A DNA stretch of 64,000 bases, taken from assembly GCA_008501735.1 (NCBI GenBank), contig QQUF01000005.1, positions 1-64,000 of the forward strand, given 5' to 3'. This document shows positions 8,472 to 16,030 of the stretch, in pieces. The notes beneath the pieces were generated by a model. That model did no database searches. It was not told the origin of the DNA and saw only the letters and a program-made list of their open reading frames with translations. Numbering within the stretch: the first letter of the stretch is position 1; each line of letters opens with the position of its first letter. Made by a program: the position numbers and the translations under genes. This DNA is from Calditrichota bacterium (GTDB taxonomy: Bacteria > CLD3).

Positions 8472-9524
8472 ATGTTAACTACCAATGAAATTCAAGATTT
8501 AGTCCAAGGTTATGGACAACGAGTAAACGAGGGAAGAACAATTAAACAAATTGTTGAAGATGGAGATTTACCACGTCTAAAAGGCTCAACCATTTTAGAA
8601 GGTAAAGTTTCAGATTCTGTATTCGGAGACAGATTAAAAACAAAAAACGGAATTTCTATTAGGTTAATGTTCAGAGGGAATAGGATTTCAACTCACGACC
8701 AAAATCGTGGAGCAATTCCTTTTAAAGACCAAGTTCTTGCAATGAATCACGCTCATATGCTTGGGTTAGTTAAAGATGTTCTTGGTTCGTCACAGTTTGA
8801 AGTTCCTGACTTAGAGCCAAGTTCAACAGTGATTCCGGCAGAAAATTTAGATTTAATTATGCTCGAAAATGTTTTGAGAATGTTTAATGCAAAAAGTTCA
8901 ACTTCTACTTCTTTGTACCAACATTGGCTACAAGCTAAAGAAGATGGACTTGAAAAATTCAATTATGCTGGTCACGAAATTATTACTAATGAACTTAGCA
9001 CAAACGGTAAGTTAAGTTACTTAATGGACACTCCTTCGACTAAAGATAAAATTGATAAGACAATTGACCCTCAATTTTTATTTGATAACGGAGTTTGTAC
9101 ACCTTCACAATATTCTCAGATTAGAAATTCTTCCACAATGGCTTTTGGAATTGTAACGGAATATTTGAGAAATAAAGGAATGGTTTTAGTTGATACCAAA
9201 ACAGAACACGGAATTAATGCGAAAGGGCAAATTGTTGCTGCTGACGAATTATACACAATGGATTCTTCAAGATTTTGGAAACTCAACGATGACGGTTCTT
9301 TAATGACAAAAGACGGAAGTCCTGTGTCTTTTTCAAAAGAATTTGCAAGAGGAATGGTAAAAGAAAAAGGTCAACAATTTACAGCAGAGCAATCAAACCA
9401 AATTGCAATCAGATATATTGACGGAGTTCAAAACTTGACAGGACAAGAATTCAAACCTGATTTAAGACCAAGAGACGAAAGAATTATCGAATCCACAAAT
9501 ATGATTTTGGATTATTTGGTTTAA
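8472..9524 (+). CDS. purC: Phosphoribosylaminoimidazole-succinocarboxamide synthase
   Basis: SAICAR synthetase of de novo purine synthesis, joining CAIR and aspartate with ATP. 350 aa, in the long (~300-350 aa) class. Signatures: LEGKVSDSVFGD near 42-53, STHDQNRGAIPFKDQ near 73-87, LVDTKTEHGINAKG near 238 and DELYTMDSSRFW near 256. It lies 36 bp after the putative antitoxin gene. Its last 82 bp (9443-9524) are repeated at 11330-11411 with four substitutions, all synonymous. Confidence 0.95.
   Translation: MLTTNEIQDLVQGYGQRVNEGRTIKQIVEDGDLPRLKGSTILEGKVSDSVFGDRLKTKNGISIRLMFRGNRISTHDQNRGAIPFKDQVLAMNHAHMLGLVKDVLGSSQFEVPDLEPSSTVIPAENLDLIMLENVLRMFNAKSSTSTSLYQHWLQAKEDGLEKFNYAGHEIITNELSTNGKLSYLMDTPSTKDKIDKTIDPQFLFDNGVCTPSQYSQIRNSSTMAFGIVTEYLRNKGMVLVDTKTEHGINAKGQIVAADELYTMDSSRFWKLNDDGSLMTKDGSPVSFSKEFARGMVKEKGQQFTAEQSNQIAIRYIDGVQNLTGQEFKPDLRPRDERIIESTNMILDYLV
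9443..9524 (+). repeat. purC 3' end, copy 1 of an 82-bp direct repeat
   Basis: Begins ACAAGAATTCAAACC and ends with the purC stop codon. It matches 11330-11411 at 78 of 82 positions. The mismatches change GAT/GAC, ATC/ATT, TCC/TCA and ACA/ACC, so the encoded peptide is identical in both copies. Homology ends exactly at the stop codon on the right. Confidence 0.95.
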
Positions 9525-9531
9525 AGTTCCT

Positions 9532-9573
9532 GTTATACTCAGACCTTATCAAATAGTAAGGTCTGAGTATAAC
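9532..9573. terminator. Perfect 17-bp hairpin between convergent genes
   Basis: GTTATACTCAGACCTTA (9532-9548), 8-base loop, TAAGGTCTGAGTATAAC (9557-9573). It separates purC (+) from the GNAT gene (-) and can act in both directions. There is no T-run on the plus side. It also marks the left edge of the accessory block. Confidence 0.75.
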
Positions 9574-9585
9574 GATTGATGCACT

Positions 9586-10149
9586 TTATCTTAGTTGTTT
9601 TCGCATTACATAATAATTATCATACTCTTTATTTATCTCGAAATCGTATCTTTTGTATAATTCCAACGGTCCTTTGAAATTACTTGCACAGGATAACTCT
9701 CCTTTCCTTGGATACGCTTCAATATAATCATAGTCTTTATTTGAATAATCCGTAATAATCTTTTCAAGAATCTTTTGAGCAATTCCTTGTCTTCTATAAT
9801 CAGGATGAATTAAAAAACAAACAATTGAACAAACCTTATCATCAGGATTATCAATGTAATCATAGTCTTTTAATAATCTTTGATAATTTAACCTGTTATT
9901 TGCATTACACCATCCGATTGGTTTATCATTATCAAATACCAAATAACCTGTCATCTTATTTTCATTGATAAGTTTGATTACGCCAGAACGGTTTGAATCA
10001 CGAGTACAGGTTGTTATATCTCCAATAAAATGATAGTCGATACAATAACAACTTGACCAATCAGGGTTTTCTTTGAAAATCATATTGTCAAAGAAAAACA
10101 GATAATCATCTTTTAAATCTTTAGTCAATGGTCTTATTTCAATATTCAT
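9586..10149 (-). CDS. GNAT family N-acetyltransferase
   Basis: 187-aa soluble acetyltransferase. The acetyl-CoA loop is HPDYRRQGIAQKIL (about residues 114-127), preceded by the strand VCSIVCFLI. The N-terminus holds several cysteines and aromatic residues (NPDWSSCYCIDYHF), a pattern seen in GNATs that modify small molecules or drugs. The substrate is unknown. It lies with the hydrolase gene inside the segment bounded by the two purC ends, which suggests later acquisition. Confidence 0.85.
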   Translation of the reverse strand: MNIEIRPLTKDLKDDYLFFFDNMIFKENPDWSSCYCIDYHFIGDITTCTRDSNRSGVIKLINENKMTGYLVFDNDKPIGWCNANNRLNYQRLLKDYDYIDNPDDKVCSIVCFLIHPDYRRQGIAQKILEKIITDYSNKDYDYIEAYPRKGELSCASNFKGPLELYKRYDFEINKEYDNYYVMRKQLR

Positions 10150-10185
10150 TTTATTCCTTCTTTTTAATTCTAAAAAATAAAAGAA

Positions 10186-11187
10186 TTACTCGTTCATAAA
10201 TTTTATTAGTGGTTTGATGAAACTTTCAAATTTTTCAATATGTGGTAAATGACCAACATTTTTTATTTCAACCAATTGAGCATTCGGAATACTTTTTTGT
10301 GTTTTTTTACCTAATTCGCCATAAAGTCCCATTGTTTTTCTAACTTCTTCGGAGACTAATGGTTTTCCAAGTGCTGTTCTGTCTCTTGTACCGATTATTA
10401 GTAAGGTCGGAACTTTGATGTTTCCAAACTCATAAACAACAGGCTGTGTGAAAATCATATCGTAAGTTAGTGCAGCATTCCAAGCAATTCTTTTGTAGTC
10501 TGAATTTAAAGTCCAACCAGCTAATAAATTCACCCATTGGTCGTACTCATTTTTCCATTTGTTGTCGTAGTAGCTTTCAAGTTGATATTTTTTTATACCT
10601 TCATAACTTTTTTTAAGTTCATTTTGATACCACCATTCTACAGGTTTGTATGGAACTATTATTTTCCAATCTTCAAGACCAATTGGGTTTTCCAAGACTA
10701 ATTTTTGAGTTGTATTCGGATACATTAAAGTAAAACGAGTAGCGAGCATTCCACCCATTGAATGTCCTAAAACAGAAGTTTCTTTAACTTCCAAAAAATC
10801 TAGTAAAGTTTTCGTATTCTTTGCTAATTGCTGAAAAGTGTAATGAAAATTTGCAGGTTTTGAGGATTTCCCAAAACCGATTTGGTCGGGAACAATTACT
10901 CTAATTCCTTCTTTGGTTAATGCTTCAATCGTTGTTTCCCAGTAAGCACCATTAAAATTTTTTCCGTGAAAAAGCACAATGTTTTTTCCATTGTAATTTT
11001 CGGGTTTAATATCCATATACGCCATTTTCAAATTTTGCTCTTGAATATTTAATTTTAAAAATGAAACAGGATAAGGATATTCGTAATTTGATAATTCAAT
11101 ATCAAGCCATTGTAATTTATTGGTTTGAGCGATAGAAAATTGAATTGCTAAGATTATTAATAGTGCTGTTGCAAAATATTTTTTCAT
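10186..11187 (-). CDS. Secreted alpha/beta hydrolase
   Basis: 333 aa with an N-terminal signal peptide (MKKYFATALLIILAIQFSIA, cleavage near AQT). The catalytic triad can be seen: nucleophile Ser in GHSMGGM (about 141-147), Asp in IIGTRDRTA (about 268) and His in NVGHLPHIE (about 312). The oxyanion region is VLFHGKNFNG. It is probably a periplasmic esterase, lipase or C-C hydrolase of the epoxide-hydrolase/haloalkane dehalogenase-like group; the substrate is unknown. 36 bp from the GNAT start on the same strand, so likely co-transcribed. Confidence 0.88.
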   Translation of the reverse strand: MKKYFATALLIILAIQFSIAQTNKLQWLDIELSNYEYPYPVSFLKLNIQEQNLKMAYMDIKPENYNGKNIVLFHGKNFNGAYWETTIEALTKEGIRVIVPDQIGFGKSSKPANFHYTFQQLAKNTKTLLDFLEVKETSVLGHSMGGMLATRFTLMYPNTTQKLVLENPIGLEDWKIIVPYKPVEWWYQNELKKSYEGIKKYQLESYYDNKWKNEYDQWVNLLAGWTLNSDYKRIAWNAALTYDMIFTQPVVYEFGNIKVPTLLIIGTRDRTALGKPLVSEEVRKTMGLYGELGKKTQKSIPNAQLVEIKNVGHLPHIEKFESFIKPLIKFMNE

Positions 11188-11329
11188 TTTTTCCTTGTTG
11201 GTTATTGTTTTACACTAAGTGATTTGATTATTAACTGATTTTACGCAAAGTAGTAAAAGTTATTTATTTACAATTGTTCCAAAGTTAATTTGTTTTTCGA
11301 AGTTTTAAGATGTATTTCTTAAAATTATT

Positions 11330-11411
11330 ACAAGAATTCAAACCTGACTTAAGACCAAGAGACGAAAGAATTATTGAATCAACCAATATGATTTTGGATT
11401 ATTTGGTTTAA
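11330..11411 (+). repeat. purC 3' end remnant, copy 2 of the 82-bp direct repeat
   Basis: Encodes the same C-terminal peptide as purC (QEFKPDLRPRDERIIESTNM ... DYLV, stop) but has no upstream part of the gene: homology starts abruptly at 11330. Four differences, all synonymous, imply that this end was part of a functional purC allele until recently. It abuts the attC-like site, overlapping it by the GTTTAA bases. Confidence 0.93.
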
Positions 11412-11536
11412 CGGTTTCGGCTATGCGTAGTGTGGGATTTCAAGGCACTTACCTTTCAATTTAGCACTTAGTTTCTTTAATGTAATTAATTTCATATTAG
11501 CACTTTAGCCCACATTACGTATAGCCATTGTTGGGC
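11406..11536. repeat. attC-like integron recombination site (putative)
   Basis: 131 bp bounded by GTTTAAC (11406-11412, fits RYYYAAC) and GTTGGGC (11530-11536, fits GTTRRRY), which are the outer core sites of an attC. Inside, GGCTATGCGTAGTGTGGG (11419-11436) pairs with CCCACATTACGTATAGCC (11509-11526) over 18 bp with two G-T wobbles. Unequal spacers of 6 and 3 bases separate outer and inner arms, as in attC folded structures, and the loop is about 72 bases. Total length is within the known attC range. No integron integrase gene lies in the window, so the identity rests on structure alone. Confidence 0.6.
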
Positions 11537-11541
11537 GTTCG

Positions 11542-13605
11542 TTATTCTTTTTCAGCATATTTTATCGTCAGTTCGTCTTCTGAATCAAATATTGTCAATG
11601 CGTGTTTTATCTTCTCAAATTTTCCAATATTGTCAATGTTTCCTTCAATGAAATAAGTGTCGTTTATTGCAACTGCTTGTCTCGGATTTCCTTCTTTTGG
11701 GTTTTTGGTTAATGTTATTTTCTCAGCCAAGTCTGTTGTGAAAAATGTCTCTGGCTGTAAGTCAAAAAGTTGCTTAAATACTTCTACATACAATTTAGCG
11801 ACTTGATTAACTTCTATTTTTTGGTCGAAGAAAATAGCGTACTCTAATTTTTTATGTTTTGGGTCTTCTGCTTCAAAAATGTTCACTTCGTTGTTTTCGT
11901 CTCTTTCATCTAATTCGATTTGTGGCATTTGCCAAATTTTCAAAAATCGTTCTGCAAGAAGGTCAAAGCGTCTTTCTATTTCTGCTTTATCCCATTTGTC
12001 TGCAATTGACAAATATTTATTAAGCCACAAGCGACTGTCTTTATAGCCTGCATTTTCTAAATCTCTTTTAAACACAAATGGTTTGTTTCCAAGTTTTCCA
12101 TTGTTACCCGATAATGTCAAATTACCAATTGTGTTCAAATAGGTTTCTTTGATTAAGTTGTATTCATCTGCTCCTAAATCCACTTTCCATTTAGGGTCAG
12201 GGTTTTGTGGAAAAATATGTTCTATGGTTATATCTGCATTTCCTTCAATTATTACTGGTTCGTTATTTTCAAAATTCTCAAGTCGTTCAAGTAGGTAAGT
12301 TCTGTTTTTGGATTTTATGTTGTAAACATCTTTTAGTTTCAGGCTTTCAACAACTTCTTTGTTTTTTGGAAAACGTTGTGAGCCTGGTCTTTTTAGTAAC
12401 CATTTTTGCAGGGACAATAAATAATCGTTTTTATCCACTTTTTCGTAAAGTGTCATAAATATTTTATTCAGTGCGTTTGTAGGCAAACCAACAATAAATC
12501 TTCTCCAAGCAAAGGATTGTATGAAATCCAAAACTTTTATAAATGTTGCTTTATCAATTACGTTTTCTGAATAGTCTTCATAAACTTTCATTAAAAACGG
12601 ATAAGCCACATTTATTTCAAGTCTGTTTATGTATTCAAGTTGTAATCTTATGTCTTTGTCCGTCTCGTTTTTTGGATTTAGTAGTTTATTATAAAACTTA
12701 ACAAGCGATTTTATTGGTGCAAGGTTGGTTTCTAATTCTTGTAAGTCAGTTGTTGGAAACTTTGCTTTAAACTCCAAATAAACTTTGCTTTTATTTGGGA
12801 TTTTATTGTTTACTAAAGTCAAATAATCTCTAATAAAATCAGAAACTTTGCTTGTATTCAAGGTTTCATCTTTTGCGAGTTTCTCAATGATTTCCCAATA
12901 GTTGTTATAAATCTTATTTTGGTCTCTACGATTGAGACCCATTAAAATATAGTTTCTAATTAAGTCTGCTTGTGATAATTCAAGACCTGTTGAGTTTAAA
13001 CTTTCAAAAATTCTTTGAGGGTCGTCTTTTTCTCTATCAAGCGAAATTTCTACAAACATCAGTTTTGAAAGCCCTTTCAATACGAACTCAAAATTTTCTT
13101 CAGTTATCCTGCTTTTAAAATAGTTGAAGTTGTCAATTACTTTCGAGAAGTCACTAAACTCTTCATCTTTATCGCTTCTTAAAAGGTATTTTATTGCTTT
13201 GTCGTTATTTTCAGTTGGTCGAAGTTTTAATTTTTCTTCTTCGGGTGCAAACTTATTTGTGAGATATGTTTCTGAAATTTCGGCTTCAAGTCCTTTATCT
13301 CCAATTTCAATTGCCAAACGATAAAGAGCCAAATAAATTAAAGTCAAAGTAGTCAATCTTTGCTGTCCGTCAATTACAGTCAGTTCTTTAATTCGTGAAG
13401 AAGTGTAAACGTCATCGTGAACATAAACAACACTACCGATGAAATGTGCATTCATTTTATTACTCGTTCCAACTTCCAAAATATCATCTAAAAGTTGTTT
13501 GCATTGACTTGTCGACCAATCATAATTTCTTTGGTAAACTGGAATTACAAATTGTGTCTTATTTGAAGATAAAAAGTCTTCTACTTTCGTTTCGTTTGCT
13601 TTCAT
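11542..13605 (-). CDS. GmrSD-like DUF262/DUF1524 protein, putative type IV restriction enzyme
   Basis: 687 aa, fused GmrS+GmrD architecture. N-terminal DUF262 domain: VYQRNYDW (about 22-29) and IDGQQRLTTLTLIY (about 79-92), the ParB-like nucleotide-binding motifs; FESLNSTGLELSQADLIRNY (about 204-223) follows. DUF1524 (His-Me finger nuclease) domain: IEHIFPQNPDP (HxxP near 460) and LNTIGNLTLSGNNGKLGN. A further ~110-residue C-terminal domain (about 575-687) is not assigned. Relatives cleave modified phage DNA with NTP hydrolysis. The gene is alone, with attC-like sequences at both ends and no partner gene, which suggests a self-contained anti-phage cassette; the defence role is inferred from the family. 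Confidence 0.88.
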   Translation of the reverse strand: MKANETKVEDFLSSNKTQFVIPVYQRNYDWSTSQCKQLLDDILEVGTSNKMNAHFIGSVVYVHDDVYTSSRIKELTVIDGQQRLTTLTLIYLALYRLAIEIGDKGLEAEISETYLTNKFAPEEEKLKLRPTENNDKAIKYLLRSDKDEEFSDFSKVIDNFNYFKSRITEENFEFVLKGLSKLMFVEISLDREKDDPQRIFESLNSTGLELSQADLIRNYILMGLNRRDQNKIYNNYWEIIEKLAKDETLNTSKVSDFIRDYLTLVNNKIPNKSKVYLEFKAKFPTTDLQELETNLAPIKSLVKFYNKLLNPKNETDKDIRLQLEYINRLEINVAYPFLMKVYEDYSENVIDKATFIKVLDFIQSFAWRRFIVGLPTNALNKIFMTLYEKVDKNDYLLSLQKWLLKRPGSQRFPKNKEVVESLKLKDVYNIKSKNRTYLLERLENFENNEPVIIEGNADITIEHIFPQNPDPKWKVDLGADEYNLIKETYLNTIGNLTLSGNNGKLGNKPFVFKRDLENAGYKDSRLWLNKYLSIADKWDKAEIERRFDLLAERFLKIWQMPQIELDERDENNEVNIFEAEDPKHKKLEYAIFFDQKIEVNQVAKLYVEVFKQLFDLQPETFFTTDLAEKITLTKNPKEGNPRQAVAINDTYFIEGNIDNIGKFEKIKHALTIFDSEDELTIKYAEKE

Positions 13606-13647
13606 TTATTCAATTCAGTTCAATGTTTGTTCGGGTTTTCTAATGAC

Positions 13648-13731
13648 GCCCAACATCTTAATAAACGCATTGCGTTTATCGGGACTATAACTTGAGTTTT
13701 TATTCGTTTATTACGCAACATTGTTTTTAAC
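13648..13731. repeat. Second attC-like hairpin region (weak)
   Basis: Starts with GCCCAAC (13648-13654), which reads GTTGGGC on the minus strand and mirrors the 11530 site at the other end of the DUF262 gene. TAATAAACG (13659-13667) recurs inverted as CGTTTATTA (13705-13713), a 9-bp stem; an internal palindrome ATAAACGCATTGCGTTTAT lies at 13660-13678. The opposite core box is degenerate, so this is a weaker candidate than 11406-11536. Confidence 0.35.
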
Positions 13732-13877
13732 ATATGTTTGTTTTTCAATTAATTCTAAACTAAAATTTTACTAACGGAAAACAAATTGAAATTTTATTTC
13801 CTTCAAAAATTAATTCTGAATAATTTAAATTGCACAACGTTTAGCTTCCCAAACTTTTAACTTTATCGGAAAAATCA

Positions 13878-15278
13878 ATGAAAAAATTATTAGCAATTTT
13901 ACTCTTAGGACTTACAATTCCACTCTTTGCACAAACCTCATTAAATATGACAATGCTTTCTAACTTAACTCTTGCACCTTACATTCACGGAAATACAAGA
14001 AGTGGAACTGCTGATGTTTGGTATGACAACGGATTTTGTTTTGTTGCTCAAAGAGATTCAGGTTTTGTAATTATTGATGTTAGTAGCCCAACAAACCCAC
14101 AAATTGTTTTTACTTTTAATCCTGGTGATTCCTATGTCCAAGATGTGAAGACATTAAACAACTTACTTTTTGCTACAAACGAATCTAATAATGGAATCGG
14201 TTTTTACATTTTTGACATTACAAACCCGACAAATCCAATTGAATTACAGCCTTTCAGCTATACAGGAAAAGGATTTCACAACGTTTGGATTGAACCAAAT
14301 GCACTTTATGGAGCTTCAAATGTCTCTAAAGAAATTGAGATTTACGACTACTCAAATATAAATTCTTTAACACTGATTGGAACGGTAAACGGCAATCCGT
14401 CAATTAACGGTGAAATTCACGATTTGGTAGTTGTTGACGACAAACTTTACGGTGCTTTTATTGTTGCAAATGGAGGTTTCGTTGTGGCTGATGTTTCTGA
14501 CCCAACAAATCCGGTGAATGAAATTGTTGTAGGTTATCCGAATTCTTTTACTCACAATGTTTTTCCTTCACAAGATGGAAACTACATTTTTACTACTGAT
14601 GAAAATGCTCCAAATTCTACACAACCTGCAGGTTTTATGCGAGTTTGGGACATTAGCGATCCAAATAACATTTCTCAAGTTGCTCAGTATTCGGCGGATT
14701 CAACAGTTGTGATTCACAACGTAATTATCAAAAATAATTTTGCGATAATTTCACACTACCAAGAAGGAGTTAGAATTCTTGACGTTACGAATCCTGTGCA
14801 GCCTCAAGAAATTGCATTTTACGATACTTTCCCAATAAATAATTTGCCTGCAATTAACGATGTCTTTAATGGCTGTTGGGGAGTTTACCCGAATGGAAAT
14901 TTGATTTATGCTTCTGATATTCAGAATGGATTTTTCGTATTACAAGCAGATTCAATCACAACTTCCGTTCAAGAGTCGAATAATTTTGCAGTTAAGAAAA
15001 AGACTTTTGAACTTAGTCAAAATTACCCGAATCCATTTAACCCGACAACGGTTTTTCCTTTAGAGTTAAAAGAAAAATCAAATGTTAAACTCACGATTTT
15101 TGATGTTAAGGGTAGAGTAGTTTCGGAAATTGAAAATTCTGTTTTAAGTGCAGGAGATTACGACTTTTCTTGGAACGGAACTGATAGATTTGGCAAACAA
15201 GTTTCAAGTGGAACTTACTTTTTGAATGCAGAAGTGAATGGGTTTTTGCAAGTAATGAAAGTAACACTTTTAAAATAA
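13878..15278 (+). CDS. LVIVD-repeat surface protein with T9SS sorting domain
   Basis: 466 aa with a signal peptide (about 1-18, ending LFAQ). Residues 30-370 contain LVIVD-type repeats: SGFVIIDVSSPTNPQIV, IGFYIFDITNPTNPIEL, GGFVVADVSDPTNPVNE, GFMRVWDISDPNNIS, GVRILDVTNPVQPQE, likely a beta-propeller. Related proteins ('choice-of-anchor B') are exported and of unknown function. The C-terminus is a sorting domain with LSQNYPNPFNPTT, but the end reads GTYFLNAEVNGFLQVMKVTLLK, less like the KKMLLLK consensus. Followed by a hairpin repeat at 15289. Confidence 0.88.
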   Translation: MKKLLAILLLGLTIPLFAQTSLNMTMLSNLTLAPYIHGNTRSGTADVWYDNGFCFVAQRDSGFVIIDVSSPTNPQIVFTFNPGDSYVQDVKTLNNLLFATNESNNGIGFYIFDITNPTNPIELQPFSYTGKGFHNVWIEPNALYGASNVSKEIEIYDYSNINSLTLIGTVNGNPSINGEIHDLVVVDDKLYGAFIVANGGFVVADVSDPTNPVNEIVVGYPNSFTHNVFPSQDGNYIFTTDENAPNSTQPAGFMRVWDISDPNNISQVAQYSADSTVVIHNVIIKNNFAIISHYQEGVRILDVTNPVQPQEIAFYDTFPINNLPAINDVFNGCWGVYPNGNLIYASDIQNGFFVLQADSITTSVQESNNFAVKKKTFELSQNYPNPFNPTTVFPLELKEKSNVKLTIFDVKGRVVSEIENSVLSAGDYDFSWNGTDRFGKQVSSGTYFLNAEVNGFLQVMKVTLLK

Positions 15279-15288
15279 ATTTCCTATA

Positions 15289-15319
15289 CCTATCAGATGG
15301 CTCAAAGCCATCAGATAGG
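15289..15319 (+). terminator. Hairpin repeat CCTATCAGATGG/CCATCAGATAGG
   Basis: CCTATCAGATGGCT, loop, AGCCATCAGATAGG, followed by TTTTAAAAATAAA. One central A-A mismatch breaks the stem. Nearly identical to 15912-15942 (one loop base differs), so each of two consecutive plus-strand genes ends with a copy. Confidence 0.75.
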
Positions 15320-15339
15320 TTTTAAAAATAAAAAAATCA

Positions 15340-15900
15340 ATGACTAAAAATTTTACAAAAATTGCTTTTACTGAAAGTGTAAAGAAGGTTCAAGAAAAGT
15401 TTGGTTCAAGAGATGCTTACTCAAGGTTTGAGGAAGTTGAAAAATTTGAACTAACTCAAAATGAGAAATTTTTTATTGCCGAAAGAGACAGTTTTTACTT
15501 GGCAACAGTTGGCGAAAACGGATTTCCTTATTTACAACATCGAGGAGGTCCAAAAGGCTTTTTGAAAATCCTCGACGATTCAACAATCGGATTCGCAGAC
15601 TTCAGTGGAAACAAACAATTCATAAGTGTTGGGAATATCATTTCAACTAAAAAAGCGACTTTGTTTTTGATGGATTACCGTTCAAAAACTCGTCTCAAAA
15701 TTTGGGCTGAGTCCTCAATCTTAGAACTTAGTGAAAATCCTGAGCTTTTGGAAAAACTTAGACCTAAAGATTACAAAGCGAATGTTGAACGAATGATTAT
15801 TTTTAGAATTGTTGGCTACGACTGGAATTGTCCTCAGCACATTACTGAACGATATTCTTTAGAGGAATTAGAAATGCTTGGTAAAAAATTTGAAAAGTAG
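15340..15900 (+). CDS. Pyridoxamine 5'-phosphate oxidase-fold flavoprotein
   Basis: 186 aa. The central region (about 45-125) has the FMN-binding split-barrel pattern: FYLATVGENGFPYLQHRGGPKGFLKI style segment, then IGFADFSGNKQF and ATLFLMDYRSKTRLKIWA. The C-terminal WNCPQHIT (about 167-174) is found in the PNPOx-like subgroup that includes uncharacterised flavin reductases and PhzG-like proteins. It may reduce or oxidise small molecules or bind F420/FMN/heme; substrate unknown. Independent transcription unit between two hairpin repeats. Confidence 0.85.
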   Translation: MTKNFTKIAFTESVKKVQEKFGSRDAYSRFEEVEKFELTQNEKFFIAERDSFYLATVGENGFPYLQHRGGPKGFLKILDDSTIGFADFSGNKQFISVGNIISTKKATLFLMDYRSKTRLKIWAESSILELSENPELLEKLRPKDYKANVERMIIFRIVGYDWNCPQHITERYSLEELEMLGKKFEK

Positions 15901-15911
15901 AATTTTTCTTA

Positions 15912-15942
15912 CCTATCAGATGGTTCAAAGCCATCAGATAGG
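15912..15942 (+). terminator. Hairpin repeat, second copy
   Basis: CCTATCAGATGGTT, loop, AGCCATCAGATAGG, then TTTTAATTAA. Same family as 15289-15319. Confidence 0.75.
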
Positions 15943-16030
15943 TTTTAATTAACGAATTTATTTTCGCATTAGATTAGCCGTTCAACTTTAGTAAATTGTT
16001 TCGATTTAAAACTTAAATAAGAAACAAAAC

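Larger units (their letters stand above)
11188..11541. other. Intergenic stretch: gene promoter side, purC remnant and attC-like site
   Basis: The first 140 bases are AT-rich and should hold the promoter of the minus-strand hydrolase gene; no clear element was picked out. Then come the purC remnant (11330-11411) and the attC-like palindrome (11406-11536). No ORF of note. Confidence 0.7.

Noticed and set aside
9532-9573. Perfect hairpin considered as a short attC site
   Set aside because: Its ends (GTTATAC/GTATAAC) do not fit the GTTRRRY/RYYYAAC core boxes and the stem is fully paired without spacers; a bidirectional terminator explains it better.
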